A DNA stretch of 64,000 bases from Polytrichum commune (Eukaryota; Streptophyta; Polytrichopsida; Polytrichales; Polytrichaceae). The DNA is taken from positions 12,526,001 through 12,590,000 of the forward strand of contig OX485806.1 of NCBI GenBank assembly GCA_950295325.1. Direction: 5' to 3'. Position 1 is the stretch's first letter. Each line of letters opens with the position of its first letter. The position numbers were made by a program, and so were the translations under genes. This document shows, one piece after another, positions 47,684-60,349 of this stretch. Below the pieces are notes generated by a model, which worked only from the letters and a program-made list of their open reading frames with translations, did not search any database and was not told the origin of the DNA.

Positions 47684-48774
47684 CAAGGCATAAATTTGAA
47701 GGGTTGCTTGTATTTCATAGGGAAGGGTAACTCAAAATCTTCCCTTTCAAAATGAAGGGTTACCTCAAAAATTGCCCTTCATGTATGTATTGAAGTTTTT
47801 GTTGAAAGTGCACATTATCATGTTTATCATTTAAGCGATGTTGAAAACTATAATATAAGTGGGACCAAAGAACACACATGGTGAAAAGATAGAACTATTT
47901 CATTAATGAAACATTGATGTTTGAATATATTGAAATGGTAATGACATCTCAACATATTGGCATCAATGATAATCTTGAGGACAACAAGAAAGCAATAGTA
48001 GTAAGATGTAAGAAACTCGAAACTCACAATCTAAATCATTCTTGAAATCTTCTATCCTTCACACTCATCCACCTCTCCCAAATATCTTCAAAATTAAGAG
48101 ACTCCATAGGAATCTTCGCCATCGCAATCCTCATCAAAGCATCCAAGGTGGTGATATTTAGAGCACATCTCCCATAAGATTTGATAAGATTTTGAGTTGA
48201 GAATCCCCTCTCACAACTAGATGTGCTTGCAGGAAGATGCACGCGATCTCATTGTTATCTTTGCACCCGAATGTACTAAAGTCAGTCATCTCCAGATCCC
48301 AAGTTTGTGTGATTTACAAGGAAGCATACTTTTGTGATTCTTGAATGTCGAATCTTTAGCTTACAAGTTAGCTGAGGCAGCGAGGCTCCTATGAACCCAG
48401 CTTTGATTTTTGCAAAATTGGGTGAGAGACAGGTGCATGGCTGCAAGCGATCTCATTTTGTTGGCCTTTTTTTTCCGTGACTTTAGGATCTAGACTCTCT
48501 TGAGTCTCCACTTGTCTCTGTGAGGCCATACTCTCTCATACTCTCAGTTTCTACTGCAATTTTGTCAGGCTGAGGGGTGACAGATGTGAGATGAGCAAGT
48601 GATCTCATTTTTCTCAAAGTATTATTAGGGAAGGGTTACTTTTTTTTGCCGTTCATTTTGAAGGGTTTATAGAAAATTAACCCTTCCTTTTTGAAGGGTT
48701 GCAAAATATTTTGAAGGGAAAGTGAAGGGCTGGACCCCAAAATAAGGGTAATAGCCCTTCAAATTTACTCCTTG
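47684..48774 (-). mobile_element. hAT element, second family, internally deleted
   Basis: 1091 bases flanked by the exact octamer CCCTTAAA (47676-47683 and 48775-48782). Terminal inverted repeats are CAAGGCATAAATTTGAAGGG and the inverse of CCCTTCAAATTTACTCCTTG. Both ends carry many TTTGAAGGG/CCCTTCAAA motifs. Coding content is limited to the C-terminal hAT fragment at 48036-48242, so the element is non-autonomous. Confidence 0.93.
48036..48242 (-). pseudogene. hAT transposase C-terminal fragment
   Basis: About 68 codons encode the hAT dimerisation core: PASTSSCERGFSTQNLIKS, LNITTLDALMRIAM and FEDIWERWMSVKDRRFQ, then a stop. It starts abruptly with no exon or ATG context. It is closest in this window to the 62356 transposase (CERGFSKQN, TLDALMRV), and both elements share the TTTGAAGGG subterminal motif. 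Confidence 0.88.
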
Positions 48775-48782
48775 CCCTTAAA

Positions 48783-50110
48783 CATTGTTGTGGTAAGAGA
48801 TGCAACATGCAATTAAAATGCAACATGAATAATGGGATGCACATGACATGAGATTATATTATGAAAAATATGGACAAATATGAGTACACGGTTAAGGATC
48901 AAAATCCAACGAAAATTTAAAATCGTATATAAGAAATGATGACGTATAGAAATGGCAAGAAATAAATTGCCTTAATGTAGTATTGTATATCTCGACATAT
49001 ACGTCTTAAGGTAATAAATGGGAACCCTTAATAATGCCAATAAATAACTAGGCCCTTAATAATGTCAATAAAGAAACGAGGTCCATAGTAAAGCCAATAA
49101 AGAAACGAGGGCCTTGATAATGTCAATTAAGTATGGGCCGTTAAATCTAGGCCATTGGATATGGACCTTTAGATCTAGGCTACGAGAGTCGTGCCATTAG
49201 ATCTAGGCAATGAGATGCATGCCATTAGATTTGGGCCTTTACATCTAGGTTGTTGGATCTAGAGCCATTAAATTTGGGTCATCTACTTTTGGATCAATGG
49301 CTATCAGCCTACCTCAACCCCTAATCAACCTCACTCCGCAACCTACCCTCCCGTTTCTAACAACATTCCCAACATCCAACCAACAACAAACCCGACATGC
49401 CATTAGCCTTAGCCCCGGGCCATAAGAAGCGTGAAAAATAAGAGGGCTTGCAACACAAACTTGCCCCCTTAAGGTATCGTCGTTTGTCCGTTAGAATGTT
49501 GTTAAATGGTCAGTCGGGCATTGATAAGCCACATGGTTTGCCACCTTGAACTGTCCCCATATTAGTAGCTAACACGTCACTTTGTGGGCCCTTGCAGATC
49601 ACAACAATTGGTGGTGGTTCAAGGTAGGGGTGTGCTGGTGGTTGGGTATAAGTGTGGGGTTATGGGATTAGCCCCTCTATAGTAGAGGTGCCTATTCTTG
49701 ATCCATGCCCATATATTATTCATAAGGTATTATGATTTCAATTAGGCTAGGACTCAATTTCGACCAGGTTGGGACTCAATTTCTATTAAGTTGAAAACCA
49801 ACAGTGTCATTACACATGTCATGGTTTGGAATGCTAAAGTGAGGAGGAATGACCGGTTTAAACGAGCGGTTTTGTTGGACTCTAGACATTGGTAATATGT
49901 TCGGGCCAATTGTTGGCTTCAAAAATTCATAACAATCTCAATCTAAGGAATAAGATTACCCAAAAATCCACAATCCTCATTATTTCTATCTTCCTAAATG
50001 GATTTTTTTTTTTGCACTGCCACGTACTTCTCCAGACATGGCGCATAATCTCTTAAATGATTACTTACGGACGCCTCTCCTCTACCTTCGGCATCCATGT
50101 CATACGCAAG
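48783..50110. other. Unassigned sequence with degenerate short repeats
   Basis: 49015-49130 holds about four copies of a 30-odd-base unit (CCTTAATAATGTCAATAAAG and variants). 49130-49275 holds about seven copies of a unit built on CCATTAGATCTAGGC. No gene is recognised. Confidence 0.6.
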
Positions 50111-50122
50111 ACTTAGGACTTA

Positions 50123-50700
50123 GGGCCACTGCACACACAAGGCTGAAGGCCCTTGACCATGGCAATGTAAGAGCTCTCATTGGTCGAAAAGGCGGAGACC
50201 GTCCAAGTTCACTTCACACTAGGAGGTGAAGGCCTAAAGGCCCAAAGAAAAGTTTGTGGATGAAAAGTCTACATGGAGTCCTACATGGCTAGTTGTGGAT
50301 AAGGGTGCATGGTCTACCGGAATTTGTGTTAGACCCACCTCCAAGAGGTGGGCTTGACGCAAATTCCGGGAGACCATGACTTTTTTAATACTTTTTCCAG
50401 CAGGACAAATTTCAGGAAAGACTGCATGGCAAATTCCAGGACAGACAAACACCATCAAGTAGTTATCTTAAATTGATAAACTTGGAGACATATTATATTA
50501 AACCAAATCCTCCCCTCTTTTTCCGCCAACAAAATATGCAATGGTCTTGCAACATGGTTCATTCTCACTTCACACTCTGCTTGAGGGCCAAAGACTACAT
50601 AAAATGGCTTTCCCAACACCCATGGTACGGCCTTTGGATGAGAGTCAAGTGTCCTCACCATTACAAGGTCACGGCTCTTGGCTCACGTGTGAATTGGCCC
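50123..50700 (-). mobile_element. Tourist-like MITE, family B, copy 2
   Basis: 578 bases, inverted relative to 24519-25117. Ends are GGGCCACTGCACACACAAGG and the inverse GGGCCAATTCACACGTGAGC. TTA duplications lie at 50120-50122 and 50701-50703. The internal hairpin is retained. Confidence 0.9.
50308..50378. repeat. Hairpin in MITE B, second copy
   Basis: The arm CATGGTCTACCGGAATTTGT continues for about fourteen bases. Its inverse ends at GGGAGACCATG, with a short loop around ACCTCCAAGAGGT. Arms pair better at the outer edge than in the first copy. Confidence 0.85.
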
Positions 50701-50710
50701 TTAGGACTTA

Positions 50711-50821
50711 GGGCCCGTGCGAAGTTGTAGTCCCATGCTCACACCGGTTGAGATTGCATGCATTGACCTCAAGCGACAGGGACTTGGGAGTCGGGACCCA
50801 TGCATCCATGTGAACCGGCCC
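50711..50821. mobile_element. Possible 111-base mini-MITE
   Basis: Begins GGGCCCGTGCGAAG after TTA and ends with the inverse of GGGCCGGTTCACATGG before TAA. The trinucleotides do not match exactly and the arms pair only loosely, so this is tentative. It abuts the family B MITE. Confidence 0.35.
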
Positions 50822-50829
50822 TAATTAGG

Positions 50830-52430
50830 TACTCTATGCTACTAAAACCCACTCCACATAAAAGGCAAATATCAACGTGTCTTAGATATATAGCCATAAC
50901 TACAAAGATATCCGGTTTATGACACAGAAATAACGGACCAATTGCAGAGAAGCATGAAGCACATAACTCCCACAACCATGGCCGTGTAGGCTACTAATCA
51001 AGTTGTATAGGCTAAAGATCCCGGCACTTTCTTTTCTAGAGAATGCGCCTTCGGAATCGTTTGTAGCTAGACATATATATATATGTATATGTATAAGGGT
51101 ATGTGCTCTAGCTTAACGAGGGCGAGTTTGGGGCACAGCACCATGTGTCGGCTGCTTCAATGACACAAAAATAGAGACCGGTGACTGACATCGGCGATGC
51201 TTTTGCCAATATCCTCAAGCATCTTGATGTCCAATCACGTTGATTGGAAGTGGTGGTGAGGGTTCAACATACATGACTCACGAGAGAGAAGAATGGAACG
51301 TGACCATCTTTCCACTGACCCCATTCTGGAACCCTCGTGATGTACTTTCAGTCCCATTAGCCTTTTGCCTTCCCAAACCTTAAAATCGATTTCGTTTCAT
51401 TTTGACTGTTGCATGTCCGGGTTGATTCGTTTTTATGTCTCGACTCTTACAATGTCAGAAAAATGAGCATGAACCCATAAGTTATGAAAACTTTGGGCAA
51501 GGTTTGAATAATAATTATATGGCAACATGGATAATATTAGTGTAAACTACAACAATCACGGCGCTCGGGTCCACACTGACGAGTTTACGAAACGAAGTTG
51601 TTTTTTCTTGTTCAAATGAAAGTCAATTCATGGGTTTTGAAGAAGAGAGGCGGTCAAGTCCCCCTTCTCAACTGTCTCCTGAAATTGTGTTGGTTGTTGA
51701 TTTTTATTCATGGGGAAAATTAGCACACACTTCCATGTGCAAGGGGGCAATGCTATTATATGAGCGGTAACATGTGAACAATGAAGGAATTTATTTTTTT
51801 AGAAATACATGCATTTTTGTCCTAGACCCGTGGATTTGTAGCAAAACAATATGAAAGGTGTTGAATTACTCAAAGTGGACATGCAAATATAGTTAAAGGA
51901 TTATTGAACATATTGAAATCGTCAACACGTCTAAACTTGTTATGATATTGTGTTTCTTGAGAAGAATGGCATTTAGGCACATCAATTGGAGGAAAATGTG
52001 CTCAAAGAAGCTATGTGAACACATGGAGAAAATATAATGAAAATATCAATTGCGCACACAACACAATACCTACTTTGTTATTAATGAAAATGTAAACTGA
52101 AACCACACCACACTCAAACAAATTAACCATAAACTAGTCACAAAGGGTACTAAACCAATCATCAATATCGTTGCACTTCTCTACCTCGTCATCTATGTAT
52201 GGGTGATGAGGAATTCAATCAGGCCTACAACAAGGAATTGGTGTTGTTAACTCTACCATCATATGCGCAACATTCTCTACTGGGGGGAGGATCATAGAGT
52301 TGGGAGGCAATGTCATATTCTTCCATATTTTGCAAAATAAAATCATAAATGTTAGACTTTAATTGAGCATTTCTCAAATATGCGGAGCTTTAGTTGGAAT
52401 GAAACATGGAATATTTGGCAAATTTACATA
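50830..52430. other. Unassigned sequence
   Basis: No domain, RNA gene or element boundary. A short TATATATATGTATATG tract is at 51072. Confidence 0.4.
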
Positions 52431-52435
52431 TTTAA

Positions 52436-53059
52436 TCAATCTTCTCTTGCCACCTTCTTAACATGATCTTTGTTAGAATGGTCAAAAGTGTTATGTGCCA
52501 TTGATTCACCTACACTAGAAGTTGGAATTGGGTCACATAATGGTGATAGGGTGGCAACAAACAACGCACGGTCTTCCTCATGCACAACTAGATGGCGGCC
52601 ACTACGTTTGCAAGCATGAATAATCACACTTGCCTATATAACAACCAACATATTCAAACCACACATTGAAAGGCAAAACAACCAAGAAAATGAAAAAATC
52701 TAGCAACAAAATCATGGTTCATAACTTACCTCGGTTGTTGCCAAAAGTCCTTCGTCCACTCCTGCATTTGGTCCTTTGGTGACACCAGTAGCTGCCACCA
52801 CGACCGCTTCCTCCTCTATAGCAACATTGGTGTGTGAACCATCAATTGCCTCATGTGCAACAATCTTCGTTGCTCCGTCATTCACCTTGCCAAAACCACC
52901 TCCCTTCGATCCTTTTTTCTTCTCCTCCGTTCCTTCCTTCTCTTTCCCACACTCTCCCTCCTCCAAGTTCACCTTCAACTTAACACAAAATGATTGCTTC
53001 CACAATGGGCGGAGCTTAGGGTTTCGGAGGAGGCCATGTAGTTGTGGGTTGCCCCCCAA
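52436..53059 (-). CDS. Candidate two-exon gene, unknown product
   Basis: Exon 1 (53059-52730) ends in a strong donor (ACCGAG|GTAAGT). A 96-base intron (52729-52634) closes with TTATATAG|GC. Exon 2 (52633-52436) continues in phase 0 to TGA, giving about 175 codons. The product is Lys/Glu/Gly-rich (KEKEGTEEKKKGSKGGGFGK), then Ala/Val-rich, then a polar C-terminus (HACKRSGRHLVVHEEDRAL). No domain is recognised. No in-frame ATG occurs before a stop near 53090, so a further 5' exon or decay is likely. The in-frame junction with good splice consensus is the main support. A Harbinger- or hAT-type accessory gene remains possible. Confidence 0.4.
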
Positions 53060-53093
53060 AGGAGGTCTTAGATGGAGGGCCCACCACCCCTAG

Positions 53094-56000
53094 TTAACCC
53101 CCCATCTCAGACAAGTATTTGGTTTTGTGATTTGACTCCACACAATACTAGATTTGAAATTGCTAAATGTACGATGGTAATCAAATCTTACCTTGGTGGA
53201 GATGTGGGTGTTGCCCTTCTTTTCAATGTCAGATGATTCATGTGTTGTGTTACTCACTCACTCAATGAGATTGTTTCCATAAATTTATGGTTGGGAGCCC
53301 ATCGGCATTAAAGCTACCATCATGACACTTATCCTAATTCAATGCATGTATCATGTCTCCAATGTCGCTCATTAATATTCTACACAACATTCTCTCCACT
53401 TTTAGACCTTCTCAATTGTTTCAAGGTTGAGTACTTGAACAAATTGTGTCTTCTCCTTTTCTTTTGAGATGTCACATACTCGTGCAATTACATGTGAATG
53501 TATATAGCGCCCACACTAATTCACTCTTTGCAATCGACACATGGATGGGGTGGTATGTCTTTGATGGGTTTTTGTACTATCATGTTGGGGCTCTTATGTT
53601 TCTTTTTGTGATCCATTATACATGATGTGCACACCCATCAATGAAAGTATCAACAACCATCTAGTAATCAAACTAGTGCACTCAATCGTACTAGTACGTG
53701 TGTGTTGTGGTGTTCATTCAACCCCATAAACTTATATTAAAACATAGGGTTGTCTGTCACGCATGTATTGTCACTCCAAAAATTTATGTTCCTCGTAGCC
53801 ATCAATTAGAGTTTTACAATTTGATTCAACTGGTGTACCATACACACAATACAAATAATACCTTGAATCTATATTGTGATCTAATCCATTAATTCCCATA
53901 ATCCCCATGGCCACCACTAGAGTTCATATATCATTATTCCCTTCAATTCCCATCTTAAGGATGATGGGTGTGCTTGTGTGTACGAGGATTTGCTTGGTTT
54001 GTGATTCAACCTATAGTTAGGCACTATGTGTGTCAAGCAAAAGATGTACTATGTAGATGGAGATGTATTGGAAACAATATTGATTAATTTTTTTGAAAAA
54101 AATGAAAAAAAATGAAAAAAGAAAAGACAAACAAAGTAAAGATGGTTCAATTTGGATATTGGTCCCAGATCATATAGGGTTATAGGACTTTCCGATTTCT
54201 AGATGCAAACATCTACTTTGACAAACAAGTTTGGCACATCTACAAATTAAATCCCAATCGTTGCCAATGTTAAGTTGGAGCTCAATGACAATAATGTTCT
54301 TGTAATGTTTGATTATGACAACGACGGTTGTCACATTGTTTGATCTTTTGGACATATTACCTTGTCTATTTAGAAATATCTATTCCACTCCGTATACACT
54401 AACAATGGATATTAATAAGAACCCTTACATTCTAATGTACATGAGGCTTGCTCGCTCGCTAGGGTATGCCATCTCAACTTTTACCACTATACCCTATTCA
54501 TCCATCCACTAGTTTGAATATTATCGACATGTTGAAATTAACAAAGTATAGGAAAAGGTCTAAATCAAATATTGCGTCCATTGATTTTGACAACATAGAA
54601 GTGCAAGGTGTCAAGTACTTGCCCTTGTCTATCAATGGTGATATTGTATTGTGTTGCCCCATGTGATACTTGGAGTTCCAAGTGCGTATGGTTGTTTTAT
54701 ATGGCTTGGACAAGACCAACGACAATCACACTTGGTGCAACACCAAAAACCACCAATATCCAAAATGATTTTGGATTTTCATTCGTGCATTCTAGTTATG
54801 TCCATCATCTACATTGTCCTAGTGGTTATTATGATTACATGCATTTGAGCACTTCGTGCATCCTCGTCATTACACATGTCTTTATGGTGTTTATTCTTAA
54901 CAACAAACCTTGTCACATTCCACCCTAATAAAGGTGTCCATTCAAGAATAATGACCACACAAGTCCACATGCCTTACATAATCTCGGGGGACCGGGCTTT
55001 TGAGCCTATGTGAATGAAGCATTTCACACAACCAACCAATTGGTTTAGCATTTTCATGTTCAGTTTGGGAGTAAGATAGGAAAGAGTATATATCGTATAT
55101 ATTTTCCTTGTTGTCAAATATGCAAATATGAATATGGTCGGCATCTCATTTATTAATCTGGTATGCTACATGAGTTGATCTATTTTTCCTCATACCTAAA
55201 CAATTTAGATAAATGAAAATGCTTCCAACTATGTCAATATTAACAACATTTGAGTAAAGCATGACAATCTCAAGATCACACCTATATATGTTTGTGCAAA
55301 TCAAAATTTTAAAGATTTATTTAAAAAAACCATACTTGATGTTAACATCGATAAATTTGTTTCTAGATTATAATTATCATCAAACTCCCCCTCAAACTTT
55401 AACTACTCTTTGCAATTGTGATTGCCACCGTTTGTCATTCTCCAAGTAAAATTTAAGCACACCTCAATGCAGCGAGGGATCAAATTTTGTCAGTTGATGG
55501 CCTTCGCCACCCTCAACAACACATACAATCAACATTGAAAGTGTGCTCCCCAATCCCTCCAAATTCTATTGTTGGCATTGATTTTGGAGGCTTGTTGAAA
55601 CATGCAACATGTTTGTCCATTTGTTTTCATACAAAATTATTCATTGACCACCAATTAGTTTATAGAAGGACAAGTTTCTTTTGAGATTGGCCGATTACAT
55701 GTTTTCAAATTTGCTTTGTCAATGCCTCCAAGAAGAGGCCATCTTTACCATAGTTGGTGGGCAATATATGAAAAAAGATTGCTCACATATGGGGAGGAAA
55801 ACATTCCACCTTACCTTAAAAAGCTCAAATAGCCAATGTTAACAATAAACATTTGCTTGGTATGGTGGGCATGCTCTAAGTCCAACCACGCATGAGTAAC
55901 ATATCACTATGTTTTACTATCCACAAGTGGTGGCTTAAACCCAAGGCATTGAACCTTGGATCCCATGAGAACTCCAAGGTTAACTTATCCAAGGCCGAAA

Positions 56001-57330
56001 TAGTTCTCGGATAGATGACCATCCTAGTGCTTTAATTGATGTCTGGTGCAATCTACCACCTCTGATGAACCAATTTTCCATTAACCATGTGGGAACATAG
56101 GGGCTTGTAGGTAGGGGAGTAGGCGCCGGCTAGCTTGTCCATGCTCGTTCAAGGTGTGAACCTTTGAAAGGAGGCAACACTCTTTCAGGACCTTCTGATA
56201 CTTGTAAGGCATGTTTCAGGATCACATACAAACTTAGACCATCTTGAAAAGGAAGCAACTTTGGATATCAATTCACATTGGTGGCAACATTGGAGTCGTC
56301 TTTATTTCTTTCTTATTGTTCACGATCATCTTCATTTCAACAACGTGGGGGCCTTCTAATGCATTCTCATTCATCTAACTACACTATACACACCTATCAT
56401 GTTGGCATGGGGAGAACATACCATGGCCCTTCGTATTTTATGTTTGAGTTGAAAATTCGGGTGGCTTATAAATTCATAGATTGTTAGTGTTAAAGTATAA
56501 AATGATTAAATGCTAACAAAATACTTATTTATTGGTCTTATAAAATTCTAACTCACCTTAATACATGTTATGTAGAAAATAATGATTAAGTATTTCTAGT
56601 ATTGAACATATGATATTGTGGGCTCAAAATTGACGTGGGTCAATAAATGTTACATGTGACCAAATTATTGTGGTGGTGTCAACACTGTAGTGGGCCACAA
56701 TAATAGTTGTAAAGGTTGTAAGCTTGTCAATGTTAACGTCTCATGCAAAGGGGGGGGGGGGACTCCTTTGTAATTTAAGGGGTCACATGTGATAATGAAG
56801 TGTTTTTAAGAGGACTATGAAGTAATGCATATGTTCATGGAATATTGTAATGTCTTATGAATATTTATGGGATATATCCACTTTGTTCTCTAAATGGATG
56901 TCCAAAACCATGATCTTTTATAATAATTGTATTTTTTATTTTTAAACTTTCAATTAAGACCCGATACTTATATAGCACTACGTTTGGTGGTGGAACACCA
57001 ATAAACCTCCTCCTCCCCTTCCCCTAGTCTCATGTTTCAAATGTAAAGCCACCCTTTCTATTGCTAAAGTCCTTGCATGTATTTCAAATTGAAGAGCACT
57101 AAAATAGATGCACTTCACATATACCCTCACAAAACAAAAACAACAATTCAATAATAAGTTGTCAAATATGTTACCAAAGCTTTAGATACAACATACTACA
57201 TTAGAATTATTTGTAAAATAATGCAAATGAAATCATGGGTTTAGTCCCAAAACATTGAGTTCATGATAATTAATAGAAAGTCACCCAGGTTTGGCACCAC
57301 TTTTAGAAAAATTCTAAAAAAAGTTTTTTT
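53094..57330. other. Unassigned AT-rich sequence
   Basis: No recognisable gene. Frames of 60-106 codons at 54309-54928 and 56278-56487 carry no motif. G12 is at 56750-56761. Confidence 0.4.
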
Positions 57331-57339
57331 TCATACTTA

Positions 57340-57877
57340 GGGTTGGTTTACAACATGGACCATGAAGCCAGACCATGGAAAATGGCCTTTTCCATGGTCC
57401 GACCTCCATGATTTGATTTCCTAAAACATCAATTTGCAAAGCCTTTGGGCCCCTCACTAGGTGTAAACCAAATGTGGATCAAGAGGAATGACCATGCACC
57501 AAAAATGAATGTGCTAATTTTTTTAATATATCCCCCAAAAGGGCAATTTTGAAAGGGACAAAAAAAATCAAATTTGACCATTCTCTTGTCTTCTATTGTC
57601 TTCATCTTCTCTTCCCCCGAAAAAAATTCTCTAAAAAATTATTATAACAACATTTTTCTGCTAGGGGCCCTTGCCTCTTCTTAGAGCACCTCTTTTGCCT
57701 CTCCCACCACAAAACCCGTTGGATCATGTCAATGGATAATGCATGCCTTAAAACATGTCTTTCATGGATCTCGAACTCCACGGTGCAAACCAAAGTGGTC
57801 CCGTGATGAAATTAACAGCCAATCACGAATTTTAGAGGGCTTGGGATGACTTCATGGTCCATGGTGTAAACAACCCC
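57340..57877. mobile_element. Tourist-like MITE, GGTTTACA family, copy 1
   Basis: 538 non-coding bases. The left end is GGGTTGGTTTACAACATGGA and the right end's inverse is GGGGTTGTTTACACCATGGA. TTA lies on both sides (57337-57339 and 57878-57880). Subterminal sequence GGACCATGAAG is present at both ends in inverse orientation. A relative is at 59185. Confidence 0.88.
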
Positions 57878-57880
57878 TTA

Positions 57881-58705
57881 AAACTACCATACACAAAGAG
57901 TGGTGTCGGGCTATTCAAAACTCGGCTTTTTAGCTTGTCCTACTAGGATGGGTGGGCCAAGCCAACCTTGCATAGGTCGATCCATGATTTAGGACAACAA
58001 AACCCAGTCGCATACCTTATTTTAGATCCTAAAATTTCCTCAAACTTTGAGAGATGGAAAAAGGATGTCCCAAAAGCTGCACCCAACATTCAAAACAAGC
58101 TCTGATACATGACATGCTAATGAGCTCCAAATAGAAAGTTTTCTTAAAGAAGGATCAACCCCACGGTTTCATCCCTCCTTGCATAACTTTATGGATAACT
58201 CTATTCAAAATTAACATAATCCATTTACAACAACAGCAGGATAAACTTCCGATTCTTGCTTATATCCATAGTCAAAGGCTTGCAAGTTTTGGTTGTTTTC
58301 CACGCCATGAAAATATTGGCCATGTACTCAAAGTCAAGGACTCGCTACACAATACACATGCAAAAGCGCATTCACGTGTCTATTTGTTTGACTTTAGTTT
58401 TTTTTTTTGTCTTACTCTTTTTTAGCTAATTGTTTTGCAAGAACTTTGTATGGATAGGCACGAGGGGCCTCTACCTGAAATGTTTTTCATGATTGTAAAC
58501 AAGAGCTCACCCATCATAAGGTAGGCAGTAAACCCCATCATGCACCAAGTGGATTCTTGCGCAGGCCAACGGGCTCAAATTCACATCGGATTGCCCAACG
58601 TTGGTTTTTCGTTGTCATGATTATAAGCAATTGACTTGTAATTTGTAAGCTCGTTGAATGAGTATAACTTTTGAACTTGTGTACTGTACACACATGCAGT
58701 GTTGA
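57881..58705. other. Unassigned sequence
   Basis: No gene or repeat recognised. Confidence 0.35.
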
Positions 58706-58711
58706 ATATAC

Positions 58712-59068
58712 ATTACACTCCATAATATCACCTGTGTGGCAATCAAAGTGTATGTGATATTAGGGAGTTTTGCAGTGTTAAAATGGATATGTGATAAAAG
58801 AGAATTCGTGTAGCATGTGATATCATGAAATAACACAAAGTCAACATTGCAATAATGTGAATTATGACAACGATGACAACGTGGTGTGTGCAAGCATGTG
58901 GTTTGAATTCTTTGGTGGTCTATCTGAATGTCAAAACATGCGATATATGAGAGGGAAACATGAAAATAAGGATTAAGATTTATAATGAGAACATCCATTG
59001 CCTAGGGGTGTGGGATATAAGAGACGGAGTGACATTAAGGAGGTTGATATCACAAAGTTTAGAGTGTA
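58712..59068 (+). mobile_element. MITE with TACACTCTAAACT ends, copy 2
   Basis: Left end TTACACTCCATAATATCACC (slightly deleted) and right end GATATCACAAAGTTTAGAGTGTA are inverse relatives. Internal blocks match 31303-31737 and the inverse of 59992-60349. No coding frame. Confidence 0.7.
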
Positions 59069-59184
59069 TCAAATGTTGCACAAAGATCATTATGGCATTA
59101 TCAAAGAGATTGGCAATGTTATATTGCTATAATGCATCTCGTTTCCTCTTGTGAGAATCACAAATATGTAGGAAGGGGTTTTAA

Positions 59185-59680
59185 GGGGCGGTTTACACTG
59201 TGGACCATGAAGTCGTCCCACGTAAGAGGCCTATTTTGCGTGGGACGACTTCATGGGACGACTTCCATGGTCCGAGTTACTAAAATATTAGTTTTCATGG
59301 TTCGTGGGCCCTTCACTAGGTGTAAACCGAATCTGGACCATGAAGAATGACCATGCACCAAAAAGTGGAGTCATTAACTAAGTTGAAAAAAAAATCATTA
59401 AAAAAATCCAAACAAATCATTAAAACGGCATTTTTCTGACATGGGCCCTTGCTATTTTTCCTAGACCACCTCTTTTGCTTGTCCCAACGGAAAACCCGTT
59501 GGACCATGGCAGTGGATAGAGTAGGGTTAAAAAAACAAATTTGTGGACCTCAACCTCCGTGGTCACTCTGCCATTTTTTCATTGGTGTAAACCCAAGTCG
59601 TCCCGGGACGACTTCAACGTCCAATCACATCGCTTAGACGGCCGTGGGACAACTTCATGGTCCATAGTGTAAACCGCCCC
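59185..59680. mobile_element. Tourist-like MITE, GGTTTACA family, copy 2
   Basis: 496 bases with terminal repeats GGGGCGGTTTACACTGTGGA and the inverse GGGGCGGTTTACACTATGGA, and TAA on both sides (59182-59184 and 59681-59683). The terminal-repeat region carries extra GGGACGACTTCATGG repeats, of which at least four copies in both orientations are visible. Confidence 0.92.
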
Positions 59681-59991
59681 TAAGTTCATCAAATCAAGGA
59701 CTACTTTCAATGGATAGTTGGGGATGATTGACACTTGCAATGTGATAAATATTGAAGTGAAATGAAAGCTTCGAGGACGGGTAAAGTATGTGTATGGCAA
59801 TTTTTTCCCACTTGGCCATCACTATGTTGGGTTTGCCTCCCCAGAAGATTGCCTGCCGAAATTGGCTATTTCTTCTTCTTCTTCTTCCTTTTTTAGACAC
59901 AAGGCCAAAGAGCCAATCGCCAAATTCATGTCTGGCATGCAATGTAACTTGCTGAATGTATTCAAGATTCAATTCATTCTTAGATTTATAC

Positions 59992-60349
59992 CCTAAACTC
60001 TGTAATATCAACCTCCTTGATGTCACTCTTCTCTTAAATCATGGAACCCTAGGGAATGGATGTTCTCAATTTAAATCTCACTCCTTGTTGTCATGTTTCC
60101 TTCCCATATATCATGGGTTTTGACATTAAAGTAAACCATCAAAAGAATTTAAACCACACGCTTGCATGCATCACATTGTCATCATTGTCATTGTTGTCAT
60201 TATTGCAATGTTGACTTCATGTTATTCCATAATGTCACATGCAACACTAATTCTCTTTTGTCAAGCATCCATGTGAACACTACGTAACTCCTTAATTTCA
60301 TGCGCACTTTGGTTGCCACAAACATGACATTACAAAGTTTAGAGTGTAC
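59992..60349 (-). mobile_element. MITE with TACACTCTAAACT ends, copy 3
   Basis: Inverted relative to 58712-59068. Left end CCTAAACTCTGTAATATCAA, right end TTACAAAGTTTAGAGTGTA. With copy 2 it forms a large interrupted inverted repeat around the MITE at 59185. Confidence 0.75.

Noticed and set aside
50711-50821. Treating the mini-MITE as certain
   Set aside because: Flanking trinucleotides (TTA and TAA) are not identical and the arms pair poorly, so it is reported only at low confidence.
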